Position numbers and translations under genes: made by a program
Shown here: piece after piece, positions 26,743 to 37,800 of the stretch
Numbering within the stretch: the stretch's first letter is position 1
Layout: every line of letters begins with the position of its first letter
From: Bolinopsis microptera
Lineage: Eukaryota > Ctenophora > Tentaculata > Lobata > Bolinopsidae
Direction: 5' to 3'
Length of the DNA: 64,000 nt
NCBI RefSeq assembly: GCF_026151205.1
Contig: NC_087073.1
Span: 3,493,001 to 3,557,000 of the forward strand
Notes under the pieces: model-generated
What the model was told of the DNA's origin: nothing
The model's input: the letters and a program-made list of their open reading frames with translations, nothing else
Databases searched by the model: none

Positions 26743-28180
26743 TCAACCAGCATCCCATCCCTTGCATACAACTAATTACAAAAGCGCTAATTATACCTGT
26801 TTCAAAAGCATCCTGTCTGGAAGTTCCCTGACTGCCGTGTGAATCTTTGGATCTATTTTTGGATCTATTTTTATATTGATATGATTTTTATATACCTATA
26901 TATTCCTCGCATAATTTCCATATCCGCCTGAACAAACCTGGCACCATCAAATCTTACCTCTAGAAACCCCAGAACTCATCAAGCCTAGTCTAAATTCAAA
27001 ACTAGTTGACCAGCTACGTACAGTTTCCTGGACAACTGGAACCTTTTGGGCCATGCACAAGCCAATAGCATGTATGGTCCTGCAGTGGGGTCTCCTTGTC
27101 CTTGGATCTGTGTTTTGATCCGTCTTTTCTTAAAATTTTCCATTTGTGTCACTTAGAATCACCTTTTAAATGTTAATCGACACCACTGGTCCTAGTTAAA
27201 TTTAGCCATAGCACGACTACTCGAACGTAACAGTTAAATAGGTGTGACATACTATTATATTCTTATAATTATATCATATGAATTGATTGCACTGCTAATA
27301 AATAAAATACTTTGTTTTACTAAAATACTTTGTTTTACTAAGGAAAGGTAATGAATCGATAATCACATTTCAAAAATCCAATTAAGTATTATACGTTACT
27401 GATTGATTCATTTGTCACATTATGGAGACAAAATTATCATGGCTTGAGTAGTAAAAGTACTTGCCTAGTTTACTCAGTTTAAAATCAGTGTTTTGTGATT
27501 ATTGATTCCACTATTACTCTAATAACGAACTTCTCCATGACCATAAACAAGTGTCACAACAAATCACTGCAGATTTACTATGAATACCAACCTGATATAG
27601 AGCCAAAAAGTGATACATTCCCCTGATACAGCATCATTTCAATACATGCTCATTTATGTGATTTTTGACTCATTATGGCACTTTTAACCATCCAAATTCT
27701 CTAAATATTAGTTAGCATGCTATAATTCTTATCGATAGAGTTCATTATTACAATCATTCCGTTGATATTCATATCACATTCATCATTCTAAAATAATTAG
27801 TCAGAATTAACCCTGTGTGTGATAATTGCATCATAACTCCACATTTAACCGGTGACTCTTTGCACTTTTAACACTCAACTATGTCAAAAAGGTTCAATAA
27901 TCACATTGAGAAGCAGGACACACTCACAGAATGTAAATTCATCATTAGAGGTGCAAGAAATGAATATTTTGTGATTTCTGGCTCATATCTGCACAATTAA
28001 CAGATATAAAGAGATGAATGACTTAATTATGTGACATTTGACTCTTTTTGGACCACATATCAAAATTTTGTTAACTTTCATAGCACACTCCTTGAGATAC
28101 AAGTATTTTAAAATGCTTCACACAATTTTGACAGTGAAAAATCAAGCTCTAAGTGCCACCTTTTTATGAACGTGTCCATA

Positions 28181-30370
28181 TATTGTTTGAATGACCTTTT
28201 TATACTTTAAAAAACAGCTTGCACCGCAGATACTCTTGTTATTTCTGTTGAATATGAATTGATTATGAATTATAATTATTGTTACTTTTCCCCTAAACAT
28301 AGTTCCTCCATTGGTTGGTGTGAATAGTAATTCATTCGAAATATTCTGAGTTCTGCACCAGAAAACTGAAGTGTCATAGTATAGGAATACTTAGAGTATA
28401 GGAAAACAAGTTAAATCTTAGGAAGATACACATCAGATACACATCAGGGGGCCTGCGCCTTGTCAAAAGTTCTTCCATAGGTCAGTGTCATACAATATAT
28501 TACAATCTGTAGAGTTATACGTTCACCTGCCCATGTGCTTACGCATACATATGAATAGGTGTATATCTGGTAATTATATCTATGAAAGTTTATATATCCT
28601 AATCGTTCATTGTTTCAGTATATACCATACCATATCATGCTTGTCTGTGGGGTTTTTGTAGTTACATTGCATTAGTTGAACGTTGTTTCATTGCTTTACA
28701 GATTCCTAGAATAACAACAGAAAAGTATCAAGCGGTAGTAATAAGCGGTGGTAATAAGCGGTAGTAAGTAAACAAGTGGTAGCATAAAGTTAAGCAATGG
28801 CACGTCCTGATCAAATCAAATCAGTCAGTGGAAAAGTGACAAGAATGGAAGATGGATTAAGAACTTTGGATGGAATTCACATAATTGGAAAAGAAAATGC
28901 ACAGCACTACTTTTAGAACTGAATCCAGGGCACATGGGAAGTGAAAGGCGCGTGTAGCAAGTGACGCGAGCGCCTGTGGACTGCATACTGCAGCGCAAAA
29001 GTGCTCTGGTTTGTGGTTTGCGTTTGTGTGGTTAAAGCGATGTTATCTATATTATATTTTAAACTTGACGAAATTTCCCCGGCAACGGGGACATAGAAGA
29101 AAAAACACCGAAAATCGACCTCAAAATGACCCTCTGGTGATGCCAAACCCAGCTCGCAAATGGAGTTGAAACCTCGCCATTTTTAGCAGGGTTGTAGAAA
29201 AAGGATAGGAATAGGCTATAGCATTCTTAGAATTTTGATTTAGGCTTTAGATTTTTTATAATTAACGTCGGAAGTGAGGTAAAATAACCGTTAGAATAAT
29301 GTCGTTATTTTAGCAAAAGTTTATTGCGCTGTTGCGTAGCAACGTTAAAATGCACGTGCGCGAGCAATAACATCTTAACTACGCGCGTTGTTATGCTGTA
29401 TGCTACGTCATAACTTCAAAACTAGCTCACATTTACGCTCACGCTATGACTTATATTCATAACTTTGGTTGTGATTGGTATTTTTTGATGCGGTAAAAAG
29501 TATCGTTTTGGGAATCCGAATACTAACAACGCTGTCGCCATTGTTAGATAAATTTCATTATGTCTACTGTATTATAACAGAGCTGTATGATGAAGAGAAA
29601 TTAAAACATAACTGATTTTTAAAATTTCCTCGAACAAAGCTTTCGACTAGCGGGTTTCTAGTATATTATATACGTATTATCAATAATACTATAAACATAT
29701 CATTTTCCCCAAATGGCTTCAACGATCGTTGTATGGAGTGTTATCCAATAAAATCCAATTTTTGTGTCAGATAAAACACATTAATAAATTTTCATTTTTA
29801 CCGTCTACTATCAATTGTATCAATGAAATTGAAAGAAATGTACTAATTCAAAATTGTATCCTGCTTTAAGTTTAAATCCATTTATAAAGCTTACCCGGCG
29901 CGACATTATCTCCGCATGCATTCTAGAAGTGAAAGATAAACCAACAAACTGGGTTAATTAAAACATGCCCGGCCCCAACATACAACTTAGCGTAACTTGC
30001 TAGTATACTGCTCGCTCCTCTCATGATAGAAGCTCTAAAAGAACGCCGCGCATTGGGATTGGCGTGCCAGGTAACAACAACTTAAATTTCAAATTTTGTT
30101 CTTTTGCCATAAACAAATTAGCGATTTAAAAAATTGTAATTTACATTTAAATACATAATGTTTCCTGTAAACCACTAAAACCTGGTTTTTGAAACTTTCT
30201 CATGACCATGTCGCAGAAATATCGATTCAGGGTGTTACATATGATGATATCAGACCACATCAAATGATTTTTGATGTGGGAAGAAAATTAATTTTATTTT
30301 TAGCGAGTATAAGCGTCTTGATGATCTTCTAATTGACTTGATAATGATCGAAGGAAATTTCCAGGAATAA
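28181..30370. other. intergenic, no gene recognised
   Basis: No exon or mobile ORF is recognisable. A short GCGGTAGTAATAA-type triplication occurs at about 28730-28790. Open frames lack motifs. Confidence 0.45.
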
Positions 30371-30373
30371 GAA

Positions 30374-30640
30374 CCAAGAACGCTTTATCACTCGTACACG
30401 CCATGTTCAACAAGGGGCCTTACGAAAAATATATGTTTTCGCAAGGCACCTTCTCGTACACGCCATGTTCGAGAAGGGGCCTTTGTTTTAGCGCAAATAT
30501 ATACGTTCCAAAAAACATATGTTTTTTGAAAAAGTATATATGTTTTTTAAAAAAATAAAATGTTTTTTGAAAAAGTATATATTTATTTAAAAAGCATATA
30601 TTTTCTTCGTAAGGCTCCTTCTCGTACACCGTACCCTACC
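30374..30640 (+). repeat. repeat cluster: CGTACACGCCATGTTC words and TGTTTTTTGAAAAAG words
   Basis: CTCGTACACGCCATGTTC followed by an AAGGGGCCTT block occurs twice (about 30391 and 30451), with a partial third copy at 30621. Between them TGTTTTTTGAAAAAGTATAT or a close variant repeats three times (30520-30585). The minus-strand open frame across this is repetitive and not a convincing gene. Confidence 0.7.
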
Positions 30641-30771
30641 CGTACAATATTTTTATCAAATACTAACATCGTCGATGAGTTGCGAATCAACTTGATACAT
30701 GTTGTATAATTCTTTTCGCGCGGAACTCAGCACTCATGCACTATTCGTGCATTATAATATATATATAACCC

Positions 30772-31161
30772 GCCGCGCACGAGTGCGCGGCTCCCCTGTA
30801 TCGTAGTGAAACGACCGTGGGGGTCACGACGTGATACAATATGAACATACTTAATTAAGGATGTCAATTCATCGCAGCTCGGCGCGGCACAGTAGCGCAT
30901 CTCGCCGATCTAGCGAGAGAAGCCTCATTGAGTGCGCGGCGCGGCACAGTAACGCATCGCGCTACAATTGACAATGAACACACATAACAAATAAAAACTC
31001 AATTAAAACGTTGTCATACGTTGTATGATCCGCCGCGCACGAGTGCGCGGCTCCCCTGTATCGTAGAAACGATTTCAAAATAATGCTATAAATAATGAAG
31101 CAAAATGAAAAACCATTTCATTGTCATACGCTGTATGACCCGCCGCGCACGAGTGCGCGGC
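30772..31161 (+). repeat. three copies of a GC-rich hairpin repeat
   Basis: GCCGCGCACGAGTGCGCGGC occurs exactly at 30772-30791, 31032-31051 and 31142-31161. Each copy is a perfect 9-bp stem with a two-base loop and is followed by TCCCC and a TGTATCG-type sequence. Copies 2 and 3 also share TTGTCATACG and TGTATGA upstream. Related GCGCGGCACAGTA words lie at about 30882, 30943 and 32099, and a GGGGGTCACGACGTGATACA word at 30820 and 31363. They stand out sharply from AT-rich surroundings. Confidence 0.85.
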
Positions 31162-31486
31162 TCCCCGCTGTATCGCGTCGTAGAAACTCTACTATAGTGA
31201 AACTCTACTATATAATAGTGAAACTCTACTATAGTGAAAAACTTTGTAGCACTGCACTATGCGCTACTGGGCCGCGCCGCGCATCTTCTCGCAACCTCGC
31301 ATCTTCTCGCAACCACTCCACACTCTATAATGAAAAAAATCCACTATAGTGAAACGACGATGGGGGTCACGACGTGATACAAATATTTCATACGTATCAA
31401 ATCGGATGTGCTTTCTGTGCAAATACAATTACTATAAGTGCGCACCTAATTACTTATACTTATAGTTATAGTTATGGCAGTATTGG

Positions 31487-31850
31487 GTAAAATTGACAAT
31501 TAGACTTCAGCTTCGTACGCGTATCATGTCACCAGAATTGAGAATGCCAGACACTAGACTTCCTAAATACCTGCTTAACTGGACCCCTGCGCATGGGAAA
31601 AGATCTAGGGGCCGTCCAAGAAAGAACTGGATAAAATGTTTGCTGGAAGATGCTGCAGCGTTTACAGGAAACACTGACATACACTTAGAAGGAGCGAGCG
31701 AGATGGCTAGTGACTGCAGACTTTGGAGGGAGATGATACGTCACAAACGGGAGTTCATTGGTGCAGGCCACTCGAATGATTGAGGAGACCTAATCAAGCA
31801 CTTACAAGTAAGTACGCGTATCATGTATGAAGTCTAATTATCAATTTTAC
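31487..31850. mobile_element. small palindromic element interrupted by a LINE fragment
   Basis: Arms at 31487-31509 and 31828-31850 (GTAAAATTGACAATTAGACT... and its inverted copy) match over 23 bp with one mismatch. Removing the LINE fragment brings the arms about 18 bp apart, so the original unit was a hairpin-like MITE under 70 bp. Confidence 0.75.
31530..31811 (+). pseudogene. RTE-like LINE C-terminal fragment
   Basis: The frame reads PDTRLPKYLLNWTPAHGKRS then RGRPRKNWIKCLLEDAAAFT, and ends in LWREMIRHKREFIGAGHSND before TGA. This is the typical C-terminus of RTE/RTEX-like proteins. The fragment sits between GTACGCGTATCATGT at 31515-31529 and 31812-31826, a 15-bp direct repeat that fits target-primed insertion with severe 5' truncation. 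The final 90 residues remain open, so the copy is fairly young. Confidence 0.82.
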
Positions 31851-31856
31851 ATGTGA

Positions 31857-33694
31857 TGAACGTTTATTATAATGTATAAATTATTATTAATGAGGTACGT
31901 AAAGTGTCAATAATTTTGATTTATGTGTTTACTACTGCTAATAAAAAGCTCTCATTAATTTTTATCCTGTATCTGGTATCATTAAGCTGGGCCTTCGAGT
32001 TCAAATCGAGGTTGCAATTTAAATTGTAAATATGATGTATGATTCACGATGTCAATTGTCAATCCGATCCTTCGCATCTCGTGGTTGTGAGAAGATGCGC
32101 GGCGCGACCCAGTAGTGCATCGAGCTACAAATATGATGTATATTCTACAGAATCAAAATTTTATTAGGTCCCTCTGGACTGCGAAGTGCGAACCCAAGAT
32201 GAAGATGCTACGGCCCCAGAGGCATACTATGTACTACATGGGCTGATGTAAACTGGGCGGAAGTTGGGGGTTATAGTGTAGGTTTATAACCTACCAAGAC
32301 GCGCGCCGAGTTGGACTCGTCGACGGTCCTGAAACAAATATTTTACGAGTATCACCCGTTAAGGGTTATACAACATTTGAGGAATCTTGGTACAATTGCA
32401 AGTTGAAGTAGGATGTGGTACTTAACAAATTAAATGTAGCCGAGTTCGTCTTCTGGAGTCGACTTAGAAATAGAAGCAGAATATAAGGGATTAAAACTAT
32501 TAACAACACTGCTATGCTTATGTAACAAATAGTTTGAGATACAGATATGCTATTATTAAAAGTTCGATTTTATTTTCAAATCCCTAGTATTATGCTTTTC
32601 ACTGAGTCGACTCCAGAAAACAAACTTGATAAGATCAGTTAATCTCAACATGGGACTCCAGACATGTTTTCTCAGAACATCAACAAGTTAACGTTAACAT
32701 CAAAGCCAAGCAATCGCCTAATAAACGATTATTTACTCCTCAGAAATACTGATTGAAAGTTATTTACCTGGCCGGGGATCTGACCAGGCATCAGTGTTCA
32801 AAAACATAATGAAGATATGGCAGAATGCCAGGGTGGGCGCCGATAGGATATGTAAGTTTAAGTTCCGAGAGGCGATAGGATTTGCTCTCGGACCCAATAG
32901 GAAATGTAAAACCTATCGGATCCGAGCGCTAATCCTAGCGGAGAAAGGATTTAACAATTCCGAGTGGCGATAGGCATGCCGTAAATTTTATTATTATTAC
33001 ATACCTAAAAAGCTCGTGGCCCCGTGGTTACAGGAAGGAAGGTAATAGTATTTTTGATAGTCAGTTTTTATCGCATCAAAAAATATCCATCACAATCGTT
33101 AGTTTATGCTTTGTAAATGTATCTGGCCTGGGAGATCTGATCAAGCTTTCGTGTTTCAAAAAATCAATCTAATATAATATGCAGTTTATTGGAGTGAGAG
33201 GTGGGTGCCGTAAAGTTTTACAGTACATGTTATTTTCTGCTTTATTGTGTGATATTAAAGTACAATTACAAAATTCATCGGTAAAGGTCTTTTGACATTT
33301 TTATTGACTGTTTTGGATAAAGGGATCGTTCACATAATATGACGTAAACAGTTTAACTTTAAGGGGTTTGTGTTACTTCTACACGATAATAAGAAGTTTA
33401 CTGTTACTTGAGCAGTATTTCTCCAAAGTCCAAAGGTACAGATTTTTCATATTCACCGGGAAAAATTAAAAATCTGTTTAAATGTTAATTCAATCAACAT
33501 TGGACTAAAAATACAGACAATCTGGGGAAAAGCTACTGTGGTGTGTGGTAATTCCAGGAGAATGAGATTCTAAGGTCAAATCGGATATCGGCAGCACACT
33601 TTTACTTCCCAAGTGGAACGTTTAAAGATTACCCTCCTCATATAACAAAAATGTAAAAAATACTCGTTTAATCTAAATTATGGAAGTGGTACTG
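31857..33694. other. intergenic and alpha2delta 3' flank
   Basis: No exon is recognisable. The part nearest 33694 is the likely 3' UTR of the alpha2delta gene. Minus-strand AATAAA hexamers lie near 33302 and 33241, about 400 bases beyond the stop. A GC-rich word GCGCGGCGCGACCCAGTA at about 32097 belongs to the repeat set near 30.9 kb. Confidence 0.45.
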
Positions 33695-34880
33695 CTAGCA
33701 CCAAAAAAGTACTGAACGCAAAACAGCTGAAATTATTAGAAAGGGAGAACCTATAAGCAATTGGCAATGACTGCACATGCCCTCGTCAGTATAACTTACG
33801 ATACACGTTTTAAAATTACGATAATAGTGATTAATTAAACTAGCCATAGCGTCCGTGTTGGGAACATCATGGTCTTCGTGACCCTCTTGGCAGCCCTGAT
33901 GGTGATACACTCGGACCCCTCGATATGGTGTTATCTGCTCGGACACGGGTTTGCAGCCCGGACTATGGTCCACTACTAACAGGAGGTTTGTACTGGGAAC
34001 GTTTGACACCTCGTAGTGGGACTGACACCCGTTGGGGCCGTCACCATTGATCCAGGTGCCGTGAGTGTCTTGGTACTGAAAATTCCTCTGGTACAGATTA
34101 AACATCCTGCAGCATTCCACGGTTTTTTCCTTCACGATGTGGTTTGCTTCAACGTCTGTTAAAAAGTAGTCAAAGTAGAAGAGCAGCTTAAGGTTAGTTA
34201 AAAAGTTCATCAGAACTGCTAATAGGTTATATAAAATAGGTTTAAAAGTGCATGCTCCGTTACTGCCATGGTGACCTTCATGCTCAGTTACCGTCTCTTT
34301 ACACTCGTTTATACACTCTGTATAATTTACGACGTTAAAAATCCTTCTTTTTATAAGTTCTTTAAGAAGATAAGGATGGTGCTCTCCTAAATGCCCCGCT
34401 TGGTCCCCCATATCTTCACTTCCTCGCTCATTGTTATATCCCATGATAATCTCCCCGTTTTCATCGACTAGAAATCGATCCAAATCATCATCGTGGCCCC
34501 CAAGAAGCTTTTCTCTGACGAGCTCTACTCTAACTTCAATCCCTACAGCAGCTACTTGACTAGACACTCCATCTACTGTCACATTGACTCGCTGGGTGAT
34601 GTTCACTGATCTGAAGTTGTAGATCTCTCGTCGGTACGGTTGTGAGATGAACAGTGACGCTGCCGAGATGTTCTTAACAGTTTGAGCGTACGGAGTGAGG
34701 GTGGCCATGGTGGTTGCGTTTGCTCCGTTCCACTTAGGGTTACTGAAGAACACCATGCCCGTGTAGGTGATGATGAAATGGGAGAGGATTTCGTCCTTCT
34801 GGAAACTCCGTCCACCGATTTGAATATCCTCAGCCTGCTCGGCAGGGGCAGGATATTTCTTGAAGGCTTCCTTAAAGTAC
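33695..34880 (-). CDS. CACNA2D-like: alpha2delta exon 8 (C-terminal half)
   Basis: The open frame extends upstream to 34906, but only the acceptor after ATACCTGTCGAG keeps phase with exon 7; the stronger-looking TTGTTCAG at about 34925 would need another donor. It encodes YFKEAFKKYPAP, a second Cache-like region, several Asn-glycosylation sequons and many cysteines, and ends HCQLLIGSPFLIISAVLRSV before a short tail. Confidence 0.85.
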
Positions 34881-37800
34881 CTCGACAGGTATATGTCAGT
34901 AAACAACGAGAAAATGACGGCTGAACAAGTGGAATTGTCCAGGTCAACTTTACCGTGTGTTCTGTCCTAGTTGCTTCCTAACGTTACAACTGTTGTCGTC
35001 AAAGTTGTGAAGAACTTGGCCAGTCCAGTTGCTTTTTAGAATTGAAACGATGTCCTCCACGTTTAGGGTTTTTAGTTTGTACATGAAGTAGGTTGGAGGG
35101 TAGGTGGGGTAGATGCAAGCTATACTGAAGGGTGTAGAAGTTACTGGGTAGATCTGATATTGGAGCTCCTGAGGGAATCGAACAATAGGTTAATGTTGTG
35201 CAATACTACAGACCTTACGGACATTATTAAAACTCATTATTCAAGGGAGTTAACAGTAGATTATGGCTATATAAATCACGTGCACAGATAATTTGGAACA
35301 ATAACTTAATAAAAATAACTTTATCCACCTGGTACCATTCAGAGCCTCTTTTCTGGTTCTCATAAGTCAGAAATCCTTTTGTCTTCAAAACAAAGTGATC
35401 GTGATCAATCATTCTCTTCTCAAGATCTATTAGATCCTGCGAGAATAACAGGATGTTACTGCAATCGTTTAATCTAAGATAAGTACAATAATGTGCTGTT
35501 TCATATTGTAAGACTCGAATTTAAAAGTTTGTAAGATTATACTTATAGGAGATTTAAATAACCCGAATAATGTTAACCTGTTTGTTCTCGTCAGTCCACC
35601 GGAAATTATGGAACCTGGTATTGACATCTTCGTATTTGTACTTGTCAATCCTAGGATGGTAGACGGGATAACCCTTGTTGTTGATGATCACACTCGCACT
35701 ACTGATGGGAAGGACACTGCTGCTGATCTGGATTATTCGGGACGACTTAAAGTCGAGTCCCACGATACCTGTATTATTTATGCGTTAGTAACTGAATACA
35801 GAACACATTCACAGATACGATACACGATAGAAGTTTGCGACTTCTCCTGCTCCCATACAGCCCCGAAAGCGATTTCTGTAGAAAACAATTAGCATTATCC
35901 GAACACAGGTTCAAATTGGAGGATGTTAGATTGGAATTTAGATAACGATAATTGAAACCATACAAATATCGAAGTAAATGTACAAAAACGATTTAACATA
36001 CTGATATTACCTAATAAAGAAACACTGTTGTTATTGGCAACCTTAGTGACCATTCTCTCTGACTCAGACGTTCCCACCACGACTGGTAGAGTGACCGTGA
36101 TCACCAGCCCAAAACCTCCCAGATCTTTGTAAGCGTTGCTCCAGGTAGGCTGTATTGACTGATCTTTCAGCGGAGTGTTCCCTATCTGGAGGGGTTTCAT
36201 TTGTAACATTGTACACTTTACAGACGTAAGTGGGGACGTCACATGTGGAATGTGGGAATGAGAAATCGGTTTTGTAAAGTGTATCTATGAGGTATAATGG
36301 TGCTACATCCCTTAAAATAAAATGAAAAATATTTTGACGCTCGACTAAGTTTTATAACATTCAATAATTAACCATTAAATTCCAAAAAACATATTTTGAC
36401 ACTTGACTTAGTTCTAAAACATTAAAATATTCAGCTAAATGAACAAACCTGGACGAGTCTCTGCAAAGCAGCCTCAATCTGCCCGAAGTAAAGGATCTTG
36501 GAATAGTAGCCCCGATTAGAACATGCCAAGCCCTTCAGTCGGTCATTGTACATTCCCTCGTTTTTACGGAACGAGAACACAAATATTCGCACGTGTTTCT
36601 GCGTGTTCAACTTTGCTACTATCTCCTGAAATGGGGCTTCCGTCAAATTAGCTCTGAGAAATTTTTGTATCGCATTCACATTGCCACAATTAGATAAAAC
36701 GCATATTAGATTCGATAGTAAATTAAAGTGTATCCGGTAGCTAGTTGGATTGGAGCGTAGATTACAGTAAAAATTTAAATTATGAATAGAATTTGTTTTT
36801 ACTTTTTTCAATTTCAAACTTACATCAACAGGTTGCCCTGTCTCGTCCGTAAAGAGAACGATGGCTTTCTCACAATAAGCAGATTGGTTTATCATCCTGC
36901 TCTTTTCGAATGTTTCGAAAGCTAGATTAAAGCCTGCTTCCCAGTTGCTGGTTCCGTTAGGCTGAATGTCTTTAATAGCATCAATCAAGGTTTTCTTGAC
37001 AATCTTGTTCGCTCGGGTCAGGTGGTAGTAACACGTCAGGAATTTGGCTGAAATATTTTAATTTTGAGAAACATAGAGGTGGGTAATTTCTAGGACAAAT
37101 GATGTGATTTATGTTTATTTCAACACGCGGAGGAAAAAACTTGCACAATCTGATTATCATCTTCTATGGCTGTAATTTCTCATATTAAAGTTGACCCAAC
37201 AAACGTTAAATATTAATCCATAGTCAAAACATAAATCAACTTACCTTCATACCCAACGTCGATAGCAGTGACAAAGTCAGTATCAGATATAATCTCATTG
37301 AGGAACTTAACGGCAGTATTTTTCAGCAGCCTGGTAGGAAAACCCTCCAAACTCCCGCTCGTATCCATAAGAAGGATAACATCTTTAGGGCACCCTATAC
37401 CAGCATTGTACCAGGGCCTCCTCCGCACATCAAAATCTATCTGATCCTTGGCAGGGATGTATGTAGCGGGGTAGGTTCTCATGACACCTTGGGGGGTTCC
37501 TATGTACTGCCAGAATATGTTATCCGCTTTTTTGTCGTTGTTCTGAATGAATGCTTTGTCCAGGCCGGATGTCCATTGGATTGTGTTCCTGACCTCAGTC
37601 CAGTTATCATACACATCTAGAGGTAGGTTTATGGCTGATTCTGTCATGCTAACACTTGCCATGTAGCGCTCGTTATGCTCCAGATGCAATACACTTCCGT
37701 TGTTTGATGTCAAGGGGTGCGTGAAACCGTCCCAATAATTATAGGTCAGGTCCTTGTCCCACTTGTGGCTCTTGTACTCCTTGATGGTCCTCTTCTGGAT

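Larger units (their letters stand above)
22979..27347 (+). mobile_element. CR1-superfamily LINE, 5'-truncated in ORF1
   Basis: The LINE lies between GTAATGA at 22972-22978 and 27348-27354, a probable 7-bp target duplication. Removing it restores an intact internal word (AATGAATCGATAATCACAT) of the surrounding element. It contains the end of ORF1, a complete ORF2, and a 3' end with two exact 18-bp copies of TAAAATACTTTGTTTTAC at 27303-27338. Tandem 3' units fit the CR1/L2 group. Confidence 0.85.
22221..28180. mobile_element. inverted-repeat DNA element with internal word array, split by a LINE
   Basis: Inverted arms of about 43 bp lie at 22221-22262 and 28138-28180, starting TATGGACACGTTCA and containing AGGTGGCAC. 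TA follows and precedes the ends, suggesting a TA target. About fifteen copies of a word close to ATGATTCAAAAATCACAT or its complement fill both internal halves, for example at 22408, 22558, 22698, 22807, 22887, 22939, 27350, 27492, 27655, 27815, 27969 and 28028. The outermost copies point inward from both ends. Without the nested LINE the element is about 1.6 kb and has no transposase, so it is probably non-autonomous, with transposase-binding-like repeats. Confidence 0.85.

Noticed and set aside
22221-28180. A new kind of DNA transposon that encodes its own PHD-APE-reverse transcriptase
   Set aside because: The LINE has its own 7-bp duplication, a 5' truncation inside ORF1 and a tandem 3' end, and its removal rebuilds an internal word of the surrounding element. 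Nested insertion explains everything.
30420-30629. 69-codon minus-strand frame rich in Phe/Lys
   Set aside because: It is a translation of the local TTTTTTGAAAAAG repeats.
30772-31161. Helitron 3' end
   Set aside because: The hairpin is suggestive, but no CTRR terminus follows at the usual distance and no TC start or Rep/helicase is seen.
31985-32025. tRNA or tRNA-derived SINE (GTTCAAATC resembling a B box)
   Set aside because: The T-arm does not pair properly, no A box or cloverleaf can be drawn and no repeat body follows.
36011-36312. Alternative alpha2delta exon 4 starting near 36311 (frame DVAPLYLIDTLYKTDF)
   Set aside because: A good acceptor precedes it and the frame is open for about 75 codons, but it is out of phase with WSNAYKDLGGFG and would skip the conserved Cache segment. 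The acceptor at 36186 keeps phase and spacing.
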